The notes under the pieces were generated by a model that was not told the DNA's origin, made no database searches, and saw only the letters and a program-made list of their open reading frames with translations. The translations under genes were made by a program, and so were the position numbers. A stretch of DNA of 39,659 bases from Perkinsus chesapeaki (lineage: Eukaryota > Perkinsozoa > Perkinsida > Perkinsidae): the NCBI GenBank assembly GCA_013115145.1, contig JAAPAO010000325.1:1-39659 (forward strand), in the 5' to 3' direction. Below are positions 10,798 through 22,018 of this stretch, piece by piece (positions within the stretch are counted from its first letter, which is position 1; each line of letters opens with the position of its first letter).

Positions 10798-13683
10798 ATG
10801 TCGGATAATAATAATATTAGCAAGAATAAGGCAGATAAAAGGATAGAGGAGTCTAAGCATGAACAGCAGCGGACTAAGGATAAACAACGGAAAAGGAAAT
10901 CACGTTGGGGAGCAGCAGCAGAAGGTAACAGCAGCTGCAGTAAGTTGGTGGTGGGTTAATGGTAGTGTATGGTAGGATCTGATGATAAGGGGCATAGATC
11001 TGGCAGTGAGGAGAGGGGAAGTAAAACTAAAGCTGCACGGAAGTCTAGATTCGATACCGCTCCCTCCGCTATGGTCGTTGGTCCAGGTAGTAGTGTTATT
11101 GGGGTATTACTAGTATATTACTGTTATAATAGGTGGTACTGCACCAGCAATACGACTGGATGCAGCACAGATAGCTGCAGCTGCAGCAGCTGCTAGGCTA
11201 GCTAAAGAGAGAGCTCAGGTAGCTACTGAGTTGAAGGGGAGATAGTATAGAGGATATTATTACTGTTATTAGGCTGTAGCACAACAACAGAAGTCAGCAT
11301 TACAACTACAAAGTGAACAACTTAATGCATTACGGTATTAGGGTTATGGTTATATATAACAAGTATTGTTATTGTTAGTCATGGTCGTATAGCAGCTGAA
11401 GCAGCAGCAAGGGCTGTAGCACAGGCAGAGGCAATGCAGTTAAAAGGGTTCAGTAGTGGTAATAATAATATAGGGAAGGTGGATAGATACTAGTAGCATA
11501 ATAATAATGTATAATAGGACCTGTTGGTGGTATATCTGCACCAGTGGCATTAAGGTTGGATCAATATGGTAGAGAGATTGATGCTGATGGCAAACTAGTA
11601 AGATATACTTAAGTATTCTACTAGGGAATGCTGTCTCTACCTAGATACCAATGTCACAATTACGTCGACCAGCATCATTATCAACATTAAAGATTAATCA
11701 GTAAAGAATTGGTATGTTAGTTGTTAAGTATTATTATTATAGGAATCGTGCTGCATTGGATAATATGCGTAAACATAAACATAAAGTAGAGGAGACTGCA
11801 GCAGCCGCAGCAGCTGCAGCTGGGGGAGCGAAACTGGGTAGTATTGCTGCTGCTGCCGGTGGTGGCTGGTAACGGTGGTGGTTAGATTGTTCGATTGTTA
11901 TTAGGGAAGACTAGATCTGGTGCAACTCGTGATCGGTTCTTTGATCCATCTGTTCATGTAGCTGGAGCTGTTAGGCGACCACGTATGGGGTTCAATTTCG
12001 TAATAAGTGGAGTAATTGAAGTAGTATTATTGGGGTTGTGGTTAGAATGATAGCGGTACATGGACTAAAAAAGAGATAGAAATGCAGAAGCAACAAGGGG
12101 TAAAAGTGGCTAGTAGTATGGTAGAAAGTAAAGAAGAGGATAATAATAAAACAGAAGGTATTATAGAATGTTATTATTATAACGGTCATTATTACTATAT
12201 TAATTAGATGGTATTGTTGGTAATAATAATAAAGCCGCTATATCGCTAGGGGTAACAGTCAAGATACATCCAAGAGATGCACCACCAGTTACAGTAATAA
12301 TAATATGTAGTAGTAAGGTATTAGTGGTGGTGTTAGGAATGGTGGGATCAAATAGTAGTTGATGCTGGTGGACCTGATAGGGTTATATCGTCCTATGTAG
12401 AGCATCCACCGCCGGCTAAGTCAGCAGCACAACCACATAAACAGGAGGTAATAAAGGGAAGGGTATTGGGGGAGGGGATATGGTAATAATAATAGGGTAT
12501 GGCAGCATTGACACCAGCTGAACGTAAAAAGCTGAGGAGGTTGAAGAGGAAGGAGAAGGCGACAACAATGCAAGATAAAATAAGAATGGTATAATATTGT
12601 CTAGTGATAGTTGTGGTGGTATTACCGTATTAGGGTCTCCTACCGCCTCCACCACCGAAGGTTAGAATGAAGAATTTAATGATGGTTTTGGGTGATGAGG
12701 CGGTACAAGATCCAACTGCTGTAGAGAAACGTGTTAGAGCTGAGGTATGGTGGTTTATAATGGTTTCGGGTTTAAGAGGTAATATGATAATATAGGTAGC
12801 AGCAAGAAGGGATGCACATGATAAAAGAAATGAGGAAAGGAAGCTACCACCTGAGGAGAAGAAGCTTAAGAAGGCCGGCAAATGGATTAATGCACCTGAG
12901 ACTGAAACACAGGTAAGGAGAGTTAGCAGCAGCAGCAGTGGTAGTAGTTATTATTGTGTATTATGATCGTATAAGGTACATGTATCGGTATATAAAGTAA
13001 AGGATCTTACATCTAAAAGGCATCAATTCAAGGTGGTGGTATAATGGATGGTAATCTGAGGGTTAGTAGTATATTAGGTATCGAAGAATGCTGAACAATT
13101 ACATGTATCTGGTATGGGTATAATAGCTGGTCCTGAAGTTGGTAATGTTATTATAGTGGAGGGTAGTAGGAAGGCAGTGTAAGTGATGATAATAATAACA
13201 GGAATGGTAGTAGTATTATTATATTGATGTAGTCGACGATATGATAAACTAATGCTGAGACGTATCAATTGGAACGAGCGTATTGGTAATCGTAGAAGAC
13301 CTGGTGAAGAGGAAGAGGAGGATCAAACAGCAGCAGCTGCTGCAGTTGAAGAGGAATGTAATATATTATTATGGTAGTGCTACAGTGGATAGTTATGTAG
13401 ATTCTGATTACGATTCTGATACTGAGGATGTAACGTCACGTCACAGTGATGGGTGTGTACGTATGTGGCATGGTGTCATACCTAAAAGATTATTCCCTAT
13501 GGAAAGGAGTGGTCAGCCATCATGGAAGATAGTACAGGTAATAATAATATTAATAGTATTAGTAATAGTATTATTATTTAGGTACCTGGTGAAAGCTTTG
13601 CACGGCGTACCCTACGAGAATACCATGCTGAACATTATTGGGATATGTTAGCACGTTTTAGAGATAAGAGTATTGATGTATAA
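10798..13683 (+). CDS. PRPF3: U4/U6 small nuclear ribonucleoprotein Prp3
   Basis: Spliceosomal protein that holds U4/U6 in the tri-snRNP. Deduced exons: 10798-10924, 10976-11086, 11133-11218, 11273-11334, 11379-11458, 11518-11597, 11645-11700, 11743-11837, 11905-11999, 12046-12157, 12208-12293, 12337-12447, 12496-12588, 12634-12744, 12796-12912, 12976-13032, 13078-13178, 13233-13357, 13401-13537, 13582-13683 (about 647 aa). Diagnostic stretches: [77 protein letters not shown], and the C-terminal [12 protein letters not shown] and [11 protein letters not shown]. These match the PRP3 domain and the C-terminal DUF1115-type domain. The N-terminus is Lys/Arg/Gln- and Ala-rich, and I see no PWI domain like that of the animal protein. 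Exon 19 could start at 13386, which leaves a 28-nt intron; the 43-nt version is preferred. Confidence 0.95.
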
Positions 13684-13884
13684 CAACACAAACAGCATCC
13701 ATTTGGTTATCGTAGTTATTAATAATAATCATCACGTTACACTTTTCAATATAAGCATTAGTTTAGCGTTTACAAGTTCAACTGCTGCTGCTGCTCTATT
13801 ATTATTGAAGTATGTTCCTCTTTAGCGCCCATCGTCAGTTCCCTGGTGTGGGATAGGTAATAAAAAGGTTACAAAAAGGTATTA
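13684..13884. other. PRPF3 downstream / next-gene upstream region
   Basis: About 200 bp with no ORF of note. It contains TTTAGCGCCCATCG near 13823, a partial match to the motif upstream of importin alpha and the CCCH-RING gene, about 60 nt before the proposed start of the next gene. Confidence 0.4.
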
Positions 13885-14916
13885 ATGGTAGAGTAAGTAA
13901 ACATTGGTAGTAATAATAGTACAAAGCATCATCAAGTAAGACATTATTATTAGGATTATTATGCCAGCTCATCTTTTCATCCGCTGCTATTATTGGTAAT
14001 ACTAAGTTCCACTGCTGCTGCGTTATTACGTTATTAATATCCTACCTGTGGTGTGAGACAAGTTTACTATTCCGTACCGACGCTGAACCTGATGCCTGCA
14101 TCACTACAACATTAAGGCATGTATTCATCGCTGTTGTGACCTAGTCATTATTATCATAATATTGTTCATATTGTGTTAACCACCATCACGTATGAGTATA
14201 TAAGGTATTCTTGTCATCATCATCATCCCTCCTGCTCCTCATATTCTTCTACCCTATCATCTGTTTCTATGTCACCTTCTTCTTCTACTACTGCTACTAG
14301 TAAATCCCCTGGTGCATGGTCATATCTATTTTGCCTAAATACTATGCTATTAGAAGCTGTATTATTCGTATATATGGCAGTGACCATTCTATCTAGGTCT
14401 AAGACAGATGAAGAAATGGATATTAATGGGTAATAGGCAGGTGATGCTTTATTATAATGTTAAGGCAACCATTCAGGTCATTAGCACTAAGTTGGTTGGT
14501 TATAGCATTTGTTATAGCTAGAGGAGCATTAAGCCCTTCAGATATAGTTAAACGTGAAAGTACATTAGTAATGACTATATTCCATGCACTTAATACAATA
14601 TTAATAATTTACCAATACTTTACTACTACCAACAGTAGTAGCAGCAGCAGTAATAATGATAATATAGGGTAATATGTATGTTAATATCTCATTAGGTAGT
14701 GGAGGTGCCAATATGAATGCATTCCTGGTGGATTTAGGAGTATCTATTGCTTTATTCTGTGCCAGTTTATATTGTTATAAAGTATATAGGCTCACAATAA
14801 AGTTATCAAATAAGGCAGATAAGCAGCAGAATGAGCAGCAGGATAATAAAACAGCAGATAAGAAGAGTAGGAATAAGATTAAAATAACTAATAAAAAGGA
14901 GAACACCACAGCTTAA
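13885..14916 (+). CDS. Candidate seven-pass membrane protein, N-terminal exons uncertain
   Basis: The last three exons are fairly firm: about 14269-14429, 14465-14649 and 14696-14916. They encode hydrophobic segments YLFCLNTMLLEAVLFVYMAV, SLALSWLVIAFVIARGAL, TIFHALNTILIIYQYF and AFLVDLGVSIALFCASLYCY, then a Lys/Gln/Asn-rich tail. Upstream, 13920-14110 has an open frame with two more membrane-like segments (LLLGLLCQLIFSSAAIIG; VITLLISYLWCETSLLF) and the polar stretch FRTDAEPDACITTTLRH. A third hydrophobic segment follows near 14205 (LLLLIFFYPIICFYV). That makes seven. The best start is ATG 13885 split by a 32-nt intron directly after the codon, but splicing of 14110-14330 is unresolved. If only the firm exons count, it is a four-pass protein of about 188 aa from ATG 14269. 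I do not recognise the family. Confidence 0.5.
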
Positions 14917-14953
14917 TAGTTTCTCACTGACTAGTTGCATTATGCGCTTTTTG

Positions 14954-14980
14954 TTTAGCGCACGCCTTTGTAATCGATAA
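14954..14980 (+). promoter_or_regulatory. Shared upstream motif, copy 2 (CCCH-RING gene)
   Basis: Core TTTAGCGC then ACGCCTTTGTAATCGATAA, matching 7913-7939 upstream of importin alpha. It ends 83 nt before the ATG at 15063. Confidence 0.5.
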
Positions 14981-15062
14981 CGATGATGATGGAGGCGGTG
15001 GCGCCGCGGTGGTGGTGTCTCGTAGTGGTATTGTTTATTAGTAATTGTATTTTAACTGTTCC

Positions 15063-17558
15063 ATGTCCGGCGGTAGTGATCGTCGTTTATCATCTAATAA
15101 TTTTATACAGGATGATGTTGATGATAGGATGATGAGGAATAAAGAAGAATATAGACGTAATAATGATAATAGAGATGTTATATGTTATAAAGGGGGTATT
15201 AGGGCCATTTGATACGCCAATAACAACGGTACCTGAGAGTGAAGATTTAAGACAGATATGGACTGAAGAAGACTATAAGGCGTTTGGTGATGCATTAGCT
15301 AATGCTTTGGTATGGATAATTATAAATAATATAGATATATTGTAAATAATAGGTATCAATATCTGCACCTAGCTCACCAGTTAACCGTTATCAAAGATAT
15401 AACACACGACGACATAAGGAAGAAGAATGTTCGAAACTATTCAGTACGAGTAGCAGCAGCAGTAATGGATTCCGAACTGATGCTGTTACTAATGCTGCAC
15501 GGCGATATATGCAAGAAAAAGAACAGAGAAGTGATGATAATAATATAGGGCAACAGCAACAGCAGCAGTCAATAGGAGGAGGAGGGACAGCTTCAGATTT
15601 ATTTGATATACCACTTGATTTGCAGTGGATGCCATCATCAAAGCATGTTGATGATGATTATAATGTAATATTGGTATATGCCTATATAAGGGTTGAGGAG
15701 GGTACGGGTTTAGGTACGTATGGTAGCAGCATCAGCACCGGTATCACCAACACATGGTGGTGGCAGCGATAGAGCACGTTATCTGAATCATCATAGGCGT
15801 GGTGGTGGTGGAGGAGGCAGGAAACATCACCAGCAGCAGTTAAGGCAACATTTATCAACAGCAGCAGCAGTTGATGGTGATGGTTTATTCTGTGAAGGAA
15901 GTAGTAATAAGGTGGTTTAATATATGGGATAATAAGCTGGTGGTGTGTTGTTGTTGTTAGCTAAAGTGGATGTTAGTAAACAACTACTTAAAACTAGAGT
16001 ATGTAAACTGTATTTAGAAGGGAAGTGTAAATATGGTAAAAAGTAATATATGATGATGTGTATCATGGCTAAAAGTAGACAATTACCTATATAGGTGTTT
16101 CTTTGCACATGATGTAGGAGAACTACGGGAAGTACCTGATTTAAGGAAGACAACACTGTGTAAGCTACATGCCCAGGGAAAATGTAATAATATTATTATA
16201 ATAATATATTATATTTGTAATATAGGTACACGTGGTGATGAATGTAACTATGCACATGGATCAAAGGAGCTTAGAGCCACTGAAGGAGTATATAAAACTG
16301 TTATATGCAATTGGTGGAAACAAGGTCATTGCCAATATGGATCAAGATGCCGGTAGATAGCTAATAATAGTATATTTGTAGCATAATTATTATTATAGCT
16401 TTGCTCATGGAGAAGATGAGTTAGCACCACCATCACAGTGTAATAGTCCAAAGACATCGTTAACAAGCAGCTCACCTAGAAAGGTCGCTAGTAGTGGTAA
16501 TATATGTATTAATAGTGTATTGATGGTGTATTGATGGTGTCCATTTAAGGTGGCAATGCTTTATTAGCGAGTGTAGCTCCTTCTCATCATCATCATCAAT
16601 CTGTCGTGGTTGTTGGTACTAATGATAATGTATCATCATCATCATCATCTTGTAGAAGAGTACCAGGAAATAATGTAAAAGTAATTATACTTGTATTACC
16701 GATATTATTATTACTACTATTCTTAGCCTTTATTATCTCCTACATTGAATATCCCACTAGTAGTATCTAGTTCATTATCATCATCATTCAATGAATGTGA
16801 CAGCAGCAGCAGCAGCAGTATGAGTAGTAATCATCCTCCTTATAGCCGTTCCTCTAGCCCAGATCATTGTAGTAGTCAAGGAGGAGGAGGAGGAGGTGGT
16901 TTAGTTGATTTAGGTAAGTACATGATAATAATACTACTACTATGGTCTATATTACTGAATTATAGGTGCTATGTTCCTAGCTGCTGCTGATAATAATAAC
17001 ACTATTAATGAAAATGATGATGATAGTGAGGATACTGATCTTATGAAAGGAAGGCGGTTTAAAAGCAGCAGTAGTAGATCACCCAAGAAAGTTGTTAGTG
17101 GTGGAATGTGGCACGCAGAAGCAGCAGCTTCTAAGAGGAATGTTGATAATATTACAAGTCATATTTTAAAACAGTCCAGTAATACAACACAAGGTTCATC
17201 TACTGACTTTGGTACTAGTGGTGGTGGTGGGAATAATACTGATAAGGTAATGGATAATAATAATGGGCACTACTTATGTGATATATGCCACAATGCTTTA
17301 CAAATGGCAGCTGATATAAATAATAGAAAGGTATTAGTATGATAATTATAATAATTATTAATGATGATATCTTATGTGTATTATTATTAGGTATTCTATC
17401 CATGTGGTCATGGTACTGTATGCTCCGTATGTGCTGATAATATTATATCTAATCATATGTCATGCCCTAAATGCTCATCAAGTGTTATACACACTTTGCC
17501 AGTTTATATACCAATAGCATCATCAACATCATCAACAACAAAGCATAGTGGTCTATAA
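15063..17558 (+). CDS. Triple CCCH zinc-finger protein with C-terminal RING, putative RNA-binding E3 ligase
   Basis: Deduced exons: 15063-15156, 15203-15309, 15353-15664, 15714-15903, 15961-16042, 16095-16183, 16226-16352, 16399-16496, 16550-16674, 16727-16913, 16966-17330, 17391-17558 (about 647 aa). Three consecutive C-x7-C-x5-C-x3-H fingers lie around residues 249-345: CKLYLEGKCKYGKKCFFAH, CKLHAQGKCTRGDECNYAH and CNWWKQGHCQYGSRCRFAH. Such fingers usually bind single-stranded RNA. The C-terminus (about 575-620) has a RING-type pattern: CDIC, then PCGHGTVCSVC, then CPKC. RING domains recruit ubiquitin-conjugating enzymes. The linkers are Ser-, Gly-, Gln- and Asn-rich homopolymers. The combination is reminiscent of Unkempt and makorin families, but orthology is not claimed. 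The intron at 16043 falls inside finger 1 and restores the KKC of the motif, which supports the model. Confidence 0.88.
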
Positions 17559-18764
17559 TAGTAACAATATACCGTTTGTTGTTCTTATTCTTTTTGTTGT
17601 CTTTGTTTTCATTCTCGTGGTTGACAGCATCTGTCCTCGTCGTCATCACAATAATAATAAGCATCCTCTACCACTTTTTGTTGTTAACTATGTCTCATTA
17701 TACTATAGAGGATATAGTAATTGATAATAGTCTTTTGTTGTTGTACATAATCGTCATCATCATTTCGCTACATGATGATACATTATTACTAATACTACGT
17801 ACTACTTTCACCACCGGTTATCAGTGCTACTACTACTACTACTTATGACGAGAATATGTTTATGATGTTAATGCATAGTACATACGGGTTTAATAACATT
17901 GATGATGCTTATTAATATTTTTATGCAGTATAGACTGCTGATGCTGATTTGCAACAGCAGCAGCAGCTGCAGCAACAAATATGTTATCATCTTTATTCTT
18001 ACTCATTCTACTCTCTATCCTTACCATTATTTTCTTTCTATCATATAGAGATGGATATGAAATGGGCTATAATGCTTCTAATACCGGTATTTTCATTATT
18101 ATCTAACTGCATATTCGTTCCGAACATAGATAACAACAACAGTGATGTAGTGTCACATTTTCTGTTGGTGATAATCCATATTCATCTTTTCTTCATTCCC
18201 GTTATCATCATCATCCTCTCATATATCATCGTAAACGCTTAATACGTCTTATGAGAATGACGGGAGTTTGATATAAATAATAGTAATAATAACCCATATC
18301 ATTTTACTATTTATGATGATTATAGTAATAATCCTATTGTCATCATTATCTTCCCCTGATTGAATCGGGGATATAACTATTTTCCACAGGCAGAATGATG
18401 TTGATGATATATAATAAAGAGTACTTTGGTGCTGCTAGTATCGTTTACTTTGGTAAGCATTATCATTCTAATCATCATTATCATCATAATCGTAGTAGTA
18501 GTAGTCTGTAGTAATGTATCTTCCTTTCTGTACAGCAGGCCTTGGCTCGTAGTCATCATCATCGTTTAGGCTCAATATTGATATTTGTATTCCTTGAAGC
18601 ATTGAACAATTCTTTACATATATCACATTGTGTTGTGTATATAGTTCAATAATAATATACACACCCGCCCCTGCCCCCGCCCCCGCCGCATACACCCACT
18701 ACCACCATTACCACTAGTAGTATTATTTTTTCCGTTATTCCTATATTGGTATATAAGTACTACT
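17559..18764. other. Intergenic, low complexity
   Basis: About 1.2 kb of AT-, CAT- and TTG-rich sequence. Open frames here (for example 17576-17848 and 17949-18242) are low-complexity hydrophobic translations and are not credited. On the minus strand near 18640-18560 a short frame reads QCDICKELFNASRNTNI before a stop, similar in its first residues to the CDIC of the neighbouring RING, but no gene could be built. A GC-rich G-run element lies at 18664-18684. Confidence 0.5.
18664..18684 (-). promoter_or_regulatory. G-quadruplex-forming sequence upstream of the peptidase gene
   Basis: The minus strand carries four G runs of 5, 5, 4 and 3 separated by loops of 1, 2 and 1 nt. This meets the usual G3+N1-7 definition, with very short loops. 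It is isolated in AT-rich DNA and ends about 80 bp before the ATG of the M3 peptidase. A promoter role is inference. Confidence 0.6.
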
Positions 18765-20888
18765 ATGATACGTCGTGATTTACCAAAAGGAGCAGCATCA
18801 TCATTATGGCGAAGGCTACCATGGCCTAAATCAACGTTATATACTGCAGTAGACTATTTAGGTGTACCTGGTTTAAGGAAACCTAAAGACTTCCCAACAT
18901 TGGCAACAGATGCTGTTAATGATGCTAAGAATATATTAGGAGCATGGAAAAAGGATGATTCACCTCATAAAGTGGTTAAGATGATTGATGGGGTATCCAA
19001 CTCATTATGTAGAATTGCTGATGCTGCTGAATTAACACGTAATGTACATTCTGATGACAAATGGGTTAAAGAAGCTAGTGAAGCTGTTAATATAGTTGCA
19101 CAGTACATGAGCGAGGCTAATGTTGATAGTGCATTATATGAGAAATGTGTACCTGCTGCTGATAGGGCTGATGATAATGATAGTGGATGCAGTAAAGAGG
19201 AAAAGGACGTAATTAAAGCAATGAGGGAAGCTATGGAGAATGAAGGAGTACATTTAGATGATGATAAGAAAAAGGAATTAATATCACTACAAGAGCAGGA
19301 TGCTGTTAAAAGTTATGAGATAGTTAGCTTTGATGATAGTAATGATCCATTGGATGATGGGCAATGGTTAAGTGTACCACAAGAATGGATGAGTATATTA
19401 AGATTGTTACCTAAGAGGACTATTCATAAAGATGTTACAGAAGTATTCCTACCAAAAGAGCATGCAGCTGTTGGTTACTTATTAAAGGCATGTGAAGATA
19501 CGAGTGTTAGACATAAAGTGTGGAAGTTAACACATAAAGGGGAGCCTAAGAAGGAGAAGGCCTTGAAGGATTTAGTGGCTATTAGACAGAATCTGGCTAA
19601 GATAAGAGGATATGATACATGGAATGAATATGTTATGAGAGAATCTATATTATCTGGTAGTAGTGCAGTTAAAGATTTCCTATCGGAGCTTTGGATTGCA
19701 TTATTACCGGGATTAGAGAGAGAGCTTAGGCTACTTGAAGCTTTAAAGAGGGTACATACTAGTGATCCTAATGCTACCCTAGAACCATGGGATATTGATT
19801 TCTATGTATCTGTATGGAAGCAGACTAATCAACCAGCTGCACTTCAGGAGCTTGGTAGTAATCTATCTATTAATTCACTTATTGAGGGCTCTCAAAGGGT
19901 ATCATCATCAGTATTAAGGGTTAATATGAAAGAGAATATTATTAAAGGTGAAGCATGGAGTTATGATGTTAGAAGGTTTGAATTTAGTGATGCTAAGAAT
20001 AATGACCCTTATGGTATATTATACCTAGACCCTTGTGAGAGGGCATGGAAGAAGGTACAATCAGCACAGTTTACTATAGCAGGTAGTTGTATATTACCTG
20101 ATGGTAGTAGGCAATTACCACGTACTGCTATGGTACTATCTTTACCAGAATTACCAGGAGCATTAGGTCAAGGTGCTGCTACTACATATATGCATGAGTT
20201 TGGTCATGCGGCTCATTCTATATTATCGAGGACTACTTTACAACATTTCAGTGGTTCACGTGGTTGTATTGACTTTGTTGAATTCCCCAGCCATCTGTTT
20301 GAATACTTCGTACTTGACCCTAATGCACTAAGTACGTACATGTTACCGAAACTATCAACCCAAGCTGTAAAAGACTATGGTGATTTCCGTATGGCATTTG
20401 GTCACATAGAGGCAGCTCAACAACTAATATATGCTTTAGTTGATCAAGTCTTCTATGCTCATGGTTATGTTGCTGATGATCTATCACAGTTCTTACCAAA
20501 GTCATCTCATCAGACTACAGTAAGTAATGAACGTTTTATTGAATTGCTAAGTCCACCTGGACAAGCTCAATTCTCTCATCTGGTTCATTATGGTGGTAAT
20601 TATTATTGTTATTTACTATGTAAAGCTGTTGCAGCTGATGTATGGTCACGTGGTGGTTTTGCTGGTAGTAATGATGGTGCTGCTGATCCTATGGCCGGTG
20701 AGAGATTAAGGCATTTCCTGGAAGCTGGTAGTGTTACACAAACTATGGATAAGATATATGAATTAGTTCCTGAGGGACGTATTAAATCATCTAGTACAGC
20801 ATCATCATTAACAGCTGGTCATGTACCATTAGGACCTCTAATGGGGTTATTAAATAGTTGTACTGCAATACATGGTATTAGTAGGTAA
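18765..20888 (+). CDS. MIPEP: Mitochondrial intermediate peptidase (M3 zinc metallopeptidase), intronless
   Basis: A single 707-codon exon. M3 peptidases of this type remove an octapeptide from imported mitochondrial precursors after the main processing peptidase. The zinc site HEFGH is at about residues 477-481, in the context YMHEFGHAAHSILSRT. The third ligand Glu is at about 506, in CIDFVEFPSHLFEYF. The FHEFGH.xHSLLSRT...DFVExPS pattern is characteristic of mitochondrial intermediate peptidase and not of oligopeptidase A or neurolysin. The N-terminus (MIRRDLPKGAASSLWRRLPW) is basic and lacks acidic residues apart from Asp5, as expected for mitochondrial targeting. Length is normal for the family. 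Every other confident gene in the block has introns, so this copy is exceptional. Confidence 0.93.
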   Translation: MIRRDLPKGAASSLWRRLPWPKSTLYTAVDYLGVPGLRKPKDFPTLATDAVNDAKNILGAWKKDDSPHKVVKMIDGVSNSLCRIADAAELTRNVHSDDKWVKEASEAVNIVAQYMSEANVDSALYEKCVPAADRADDNDSGCSKEEKDVIKAMREAMENEGVHLDDDKKKELISLQEQDAVKSYEIVSFDDSNDPLDDGQWLSVPQEWMSILRLLPKRTIHKDVTEVFLPKEHAAVGYLLKACEDTSVRHKVWKLTHKGEPKKEKALKDLVAIRQNLAKIRGYDTWNEYVMRESILSGSSAVKDFLSELWIALLPGLERELRLLEALKRVHTSDPNATLEPWDIDFYVSVWKQTNQPAALQELGSNLSINSLIEGSQRVSSSVLRVNMKENIIKGEAWSYDVRRFEFSDAKNNDPYGILYLDPCERAWKKVQSAQFTIAGSCILPDGSRQLPRTAMVLSLPELPGALGQGAATTYMHEFGHAAHSILSRTTLQHFSGSRGCIDFVEFPSHLFEYFVLDPNALSTYMLPKLSTQAVKDYGDFRMAFGHIEAAQQLIYALVDQVFYAHGYVADDLSQFLPKSSHQTTVSNERFIELLSPPGQAQFSHLVHYGGNYYCYLLCKAVAADVWSRGGFAGSNDGAADPMAGERLRHFLEAGSVTQTMDKIYELVPEGRIKSSSTASSLTAGHVPLGPLMGLLNSCTAIHGISR

Positions 20889-21057
20889 CGACAAGGAGGA
20901 GGATGAGGAGGACAGTATTGACCACATTGCGTTTCTGTGGTGACTATTGTTAGTGTTGTTATTATTATTTACCATTTACCATTAACTTATCTATGTTAAG
21001 TAGTAAATATATAATGAGAAGGGTGTATAATAATATCACAGTGTTTTATCATCCTAT
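20889..21057. other. Short intergenic spacer
   Basis: About 170 bp between the peptidase stop and the next ATG, with no feature other than AT-rich sequence. Confidence 0.5.
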
Positions 21058-21708
21058 ATGGGCGTGGCTGCTAGTAGCCCTCAAGTAATACCACCAACTA
21101 CTAGCAATGGTGATGCACAGCAGCAGCAGCAACCATTAACTGAATCTATATCGAAAGGTAGTATATAGAGGGGGAAGGTCGAGGCGATAGGGTCGATGTA
21201 GGTAATACTGTGGGTTTAAAAGAAGGTGAGGATGATGGTAGGGCGATGGAGAGGAGGAGGATACACTTTTGTGAGAATACCAATGATACTAATAATATAT
21301 GTAATGCACAATGGATGATGGTAATAATAGTAATTATTATAATACTGTGTTGTATTATTAACCCTTTTATAGCTATATACAGCAGCGGCATATGCACCAG
21401 ATAGACTGACATCATCACAACAGAAGGTTTATAGTAACTTCTTTAATGGTTTTATTGATAGATGTGAAGATCCTATTATTGGTGGAATGATAGAGGATGA
21501 GATACAATCTGGTAGATCAGCACCTAGAGCTGGATCTAATAGGGAGATGTTGATATGGCTATGTACTATAGAGAATAGATGCAGGTAATAAATAGTATTA
21601 TTATAATCGATAGATCACTTTATTAGGCAACGTCTGGGCATGCCAATGGTACAATGTAGATCTAGTAGGTTATTACAACGATGGCGGTATCCTGATGGAT
21701 ACCTTTAA
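21058..21708 (+). CDS. Unrecognised 4-exon protein, about 170 aa
   Basis: Deduced exons: 21058-21157, 21202-21320, 21373-21584, 21627-21708, with introns of 44, 52 and 42 nt; every join keeps frame. The N-terminal third is low complexity (Ser/Thr/Pro then a Gln run) and acidic. The last 100 residues look globular: YTAAAYAPDRLTSSQQKVY, FFNGFIDRCEDPIIGGMIED, EMLIWLCTIENRCRQRLGMP, and a C-terminus ending LQRWRYPDGYL. There is no signal peptide or membrane segment. I cannot assign a family. The consistent splicing and sharp stop make it likely to be real. Confidence 0.7.
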
Positions 21709-22018
21709 GGTGGTGGTGGTGAAATACTAGTGTTTGAGTGGGTTTGAGTTAAAGAATTGATATAAACTGTTACTATTGCTTACTAAGGTTCAAGCTTCCT
21801 ATACTGTTTAATACAATTAATCTACTCTTTGTATCATTACTACTATTATTGTGTTAGTAAGTAAATGATTGTATCCTAGAGGATGTGACTGCTTTAAGGT
21901 TAATATGCAATAAAGCTTATCTGGATATATAAAACATGTATAGTTGTAGATTAGGAGGCTACTCTCAACTATAATGCATCTACTACAATATTAGTTTTAT
22001 TTATTTATTATTATTCCA
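21709..22018. other. Intergenic, upstream of SMC1
   Basis: About 310 bp of AT-rich DNA without a recognised feature. The TTAGCGC motif seen upstream of importin alpha is not present. Confidence 0.5.

Noticed and set aside
13358-13385. A 28-nt intron in PRPF3
   Set aside because: The acceptor at 13400 gives a 43-nt intron in frame, matching the other introns.
17576-18242. Two hydrophobic open frames
   Set aside because: The translations are runs of Leu, Ile, Ser, Tyr and His from low-complexity DNA, with no conserved motif or splice structure.
18560-18640. Minus-strand CDIC fragment as a second RING gene
   Set aside because: The frame stops after about 25 residues and no further zinc ligands or exons could be joined.
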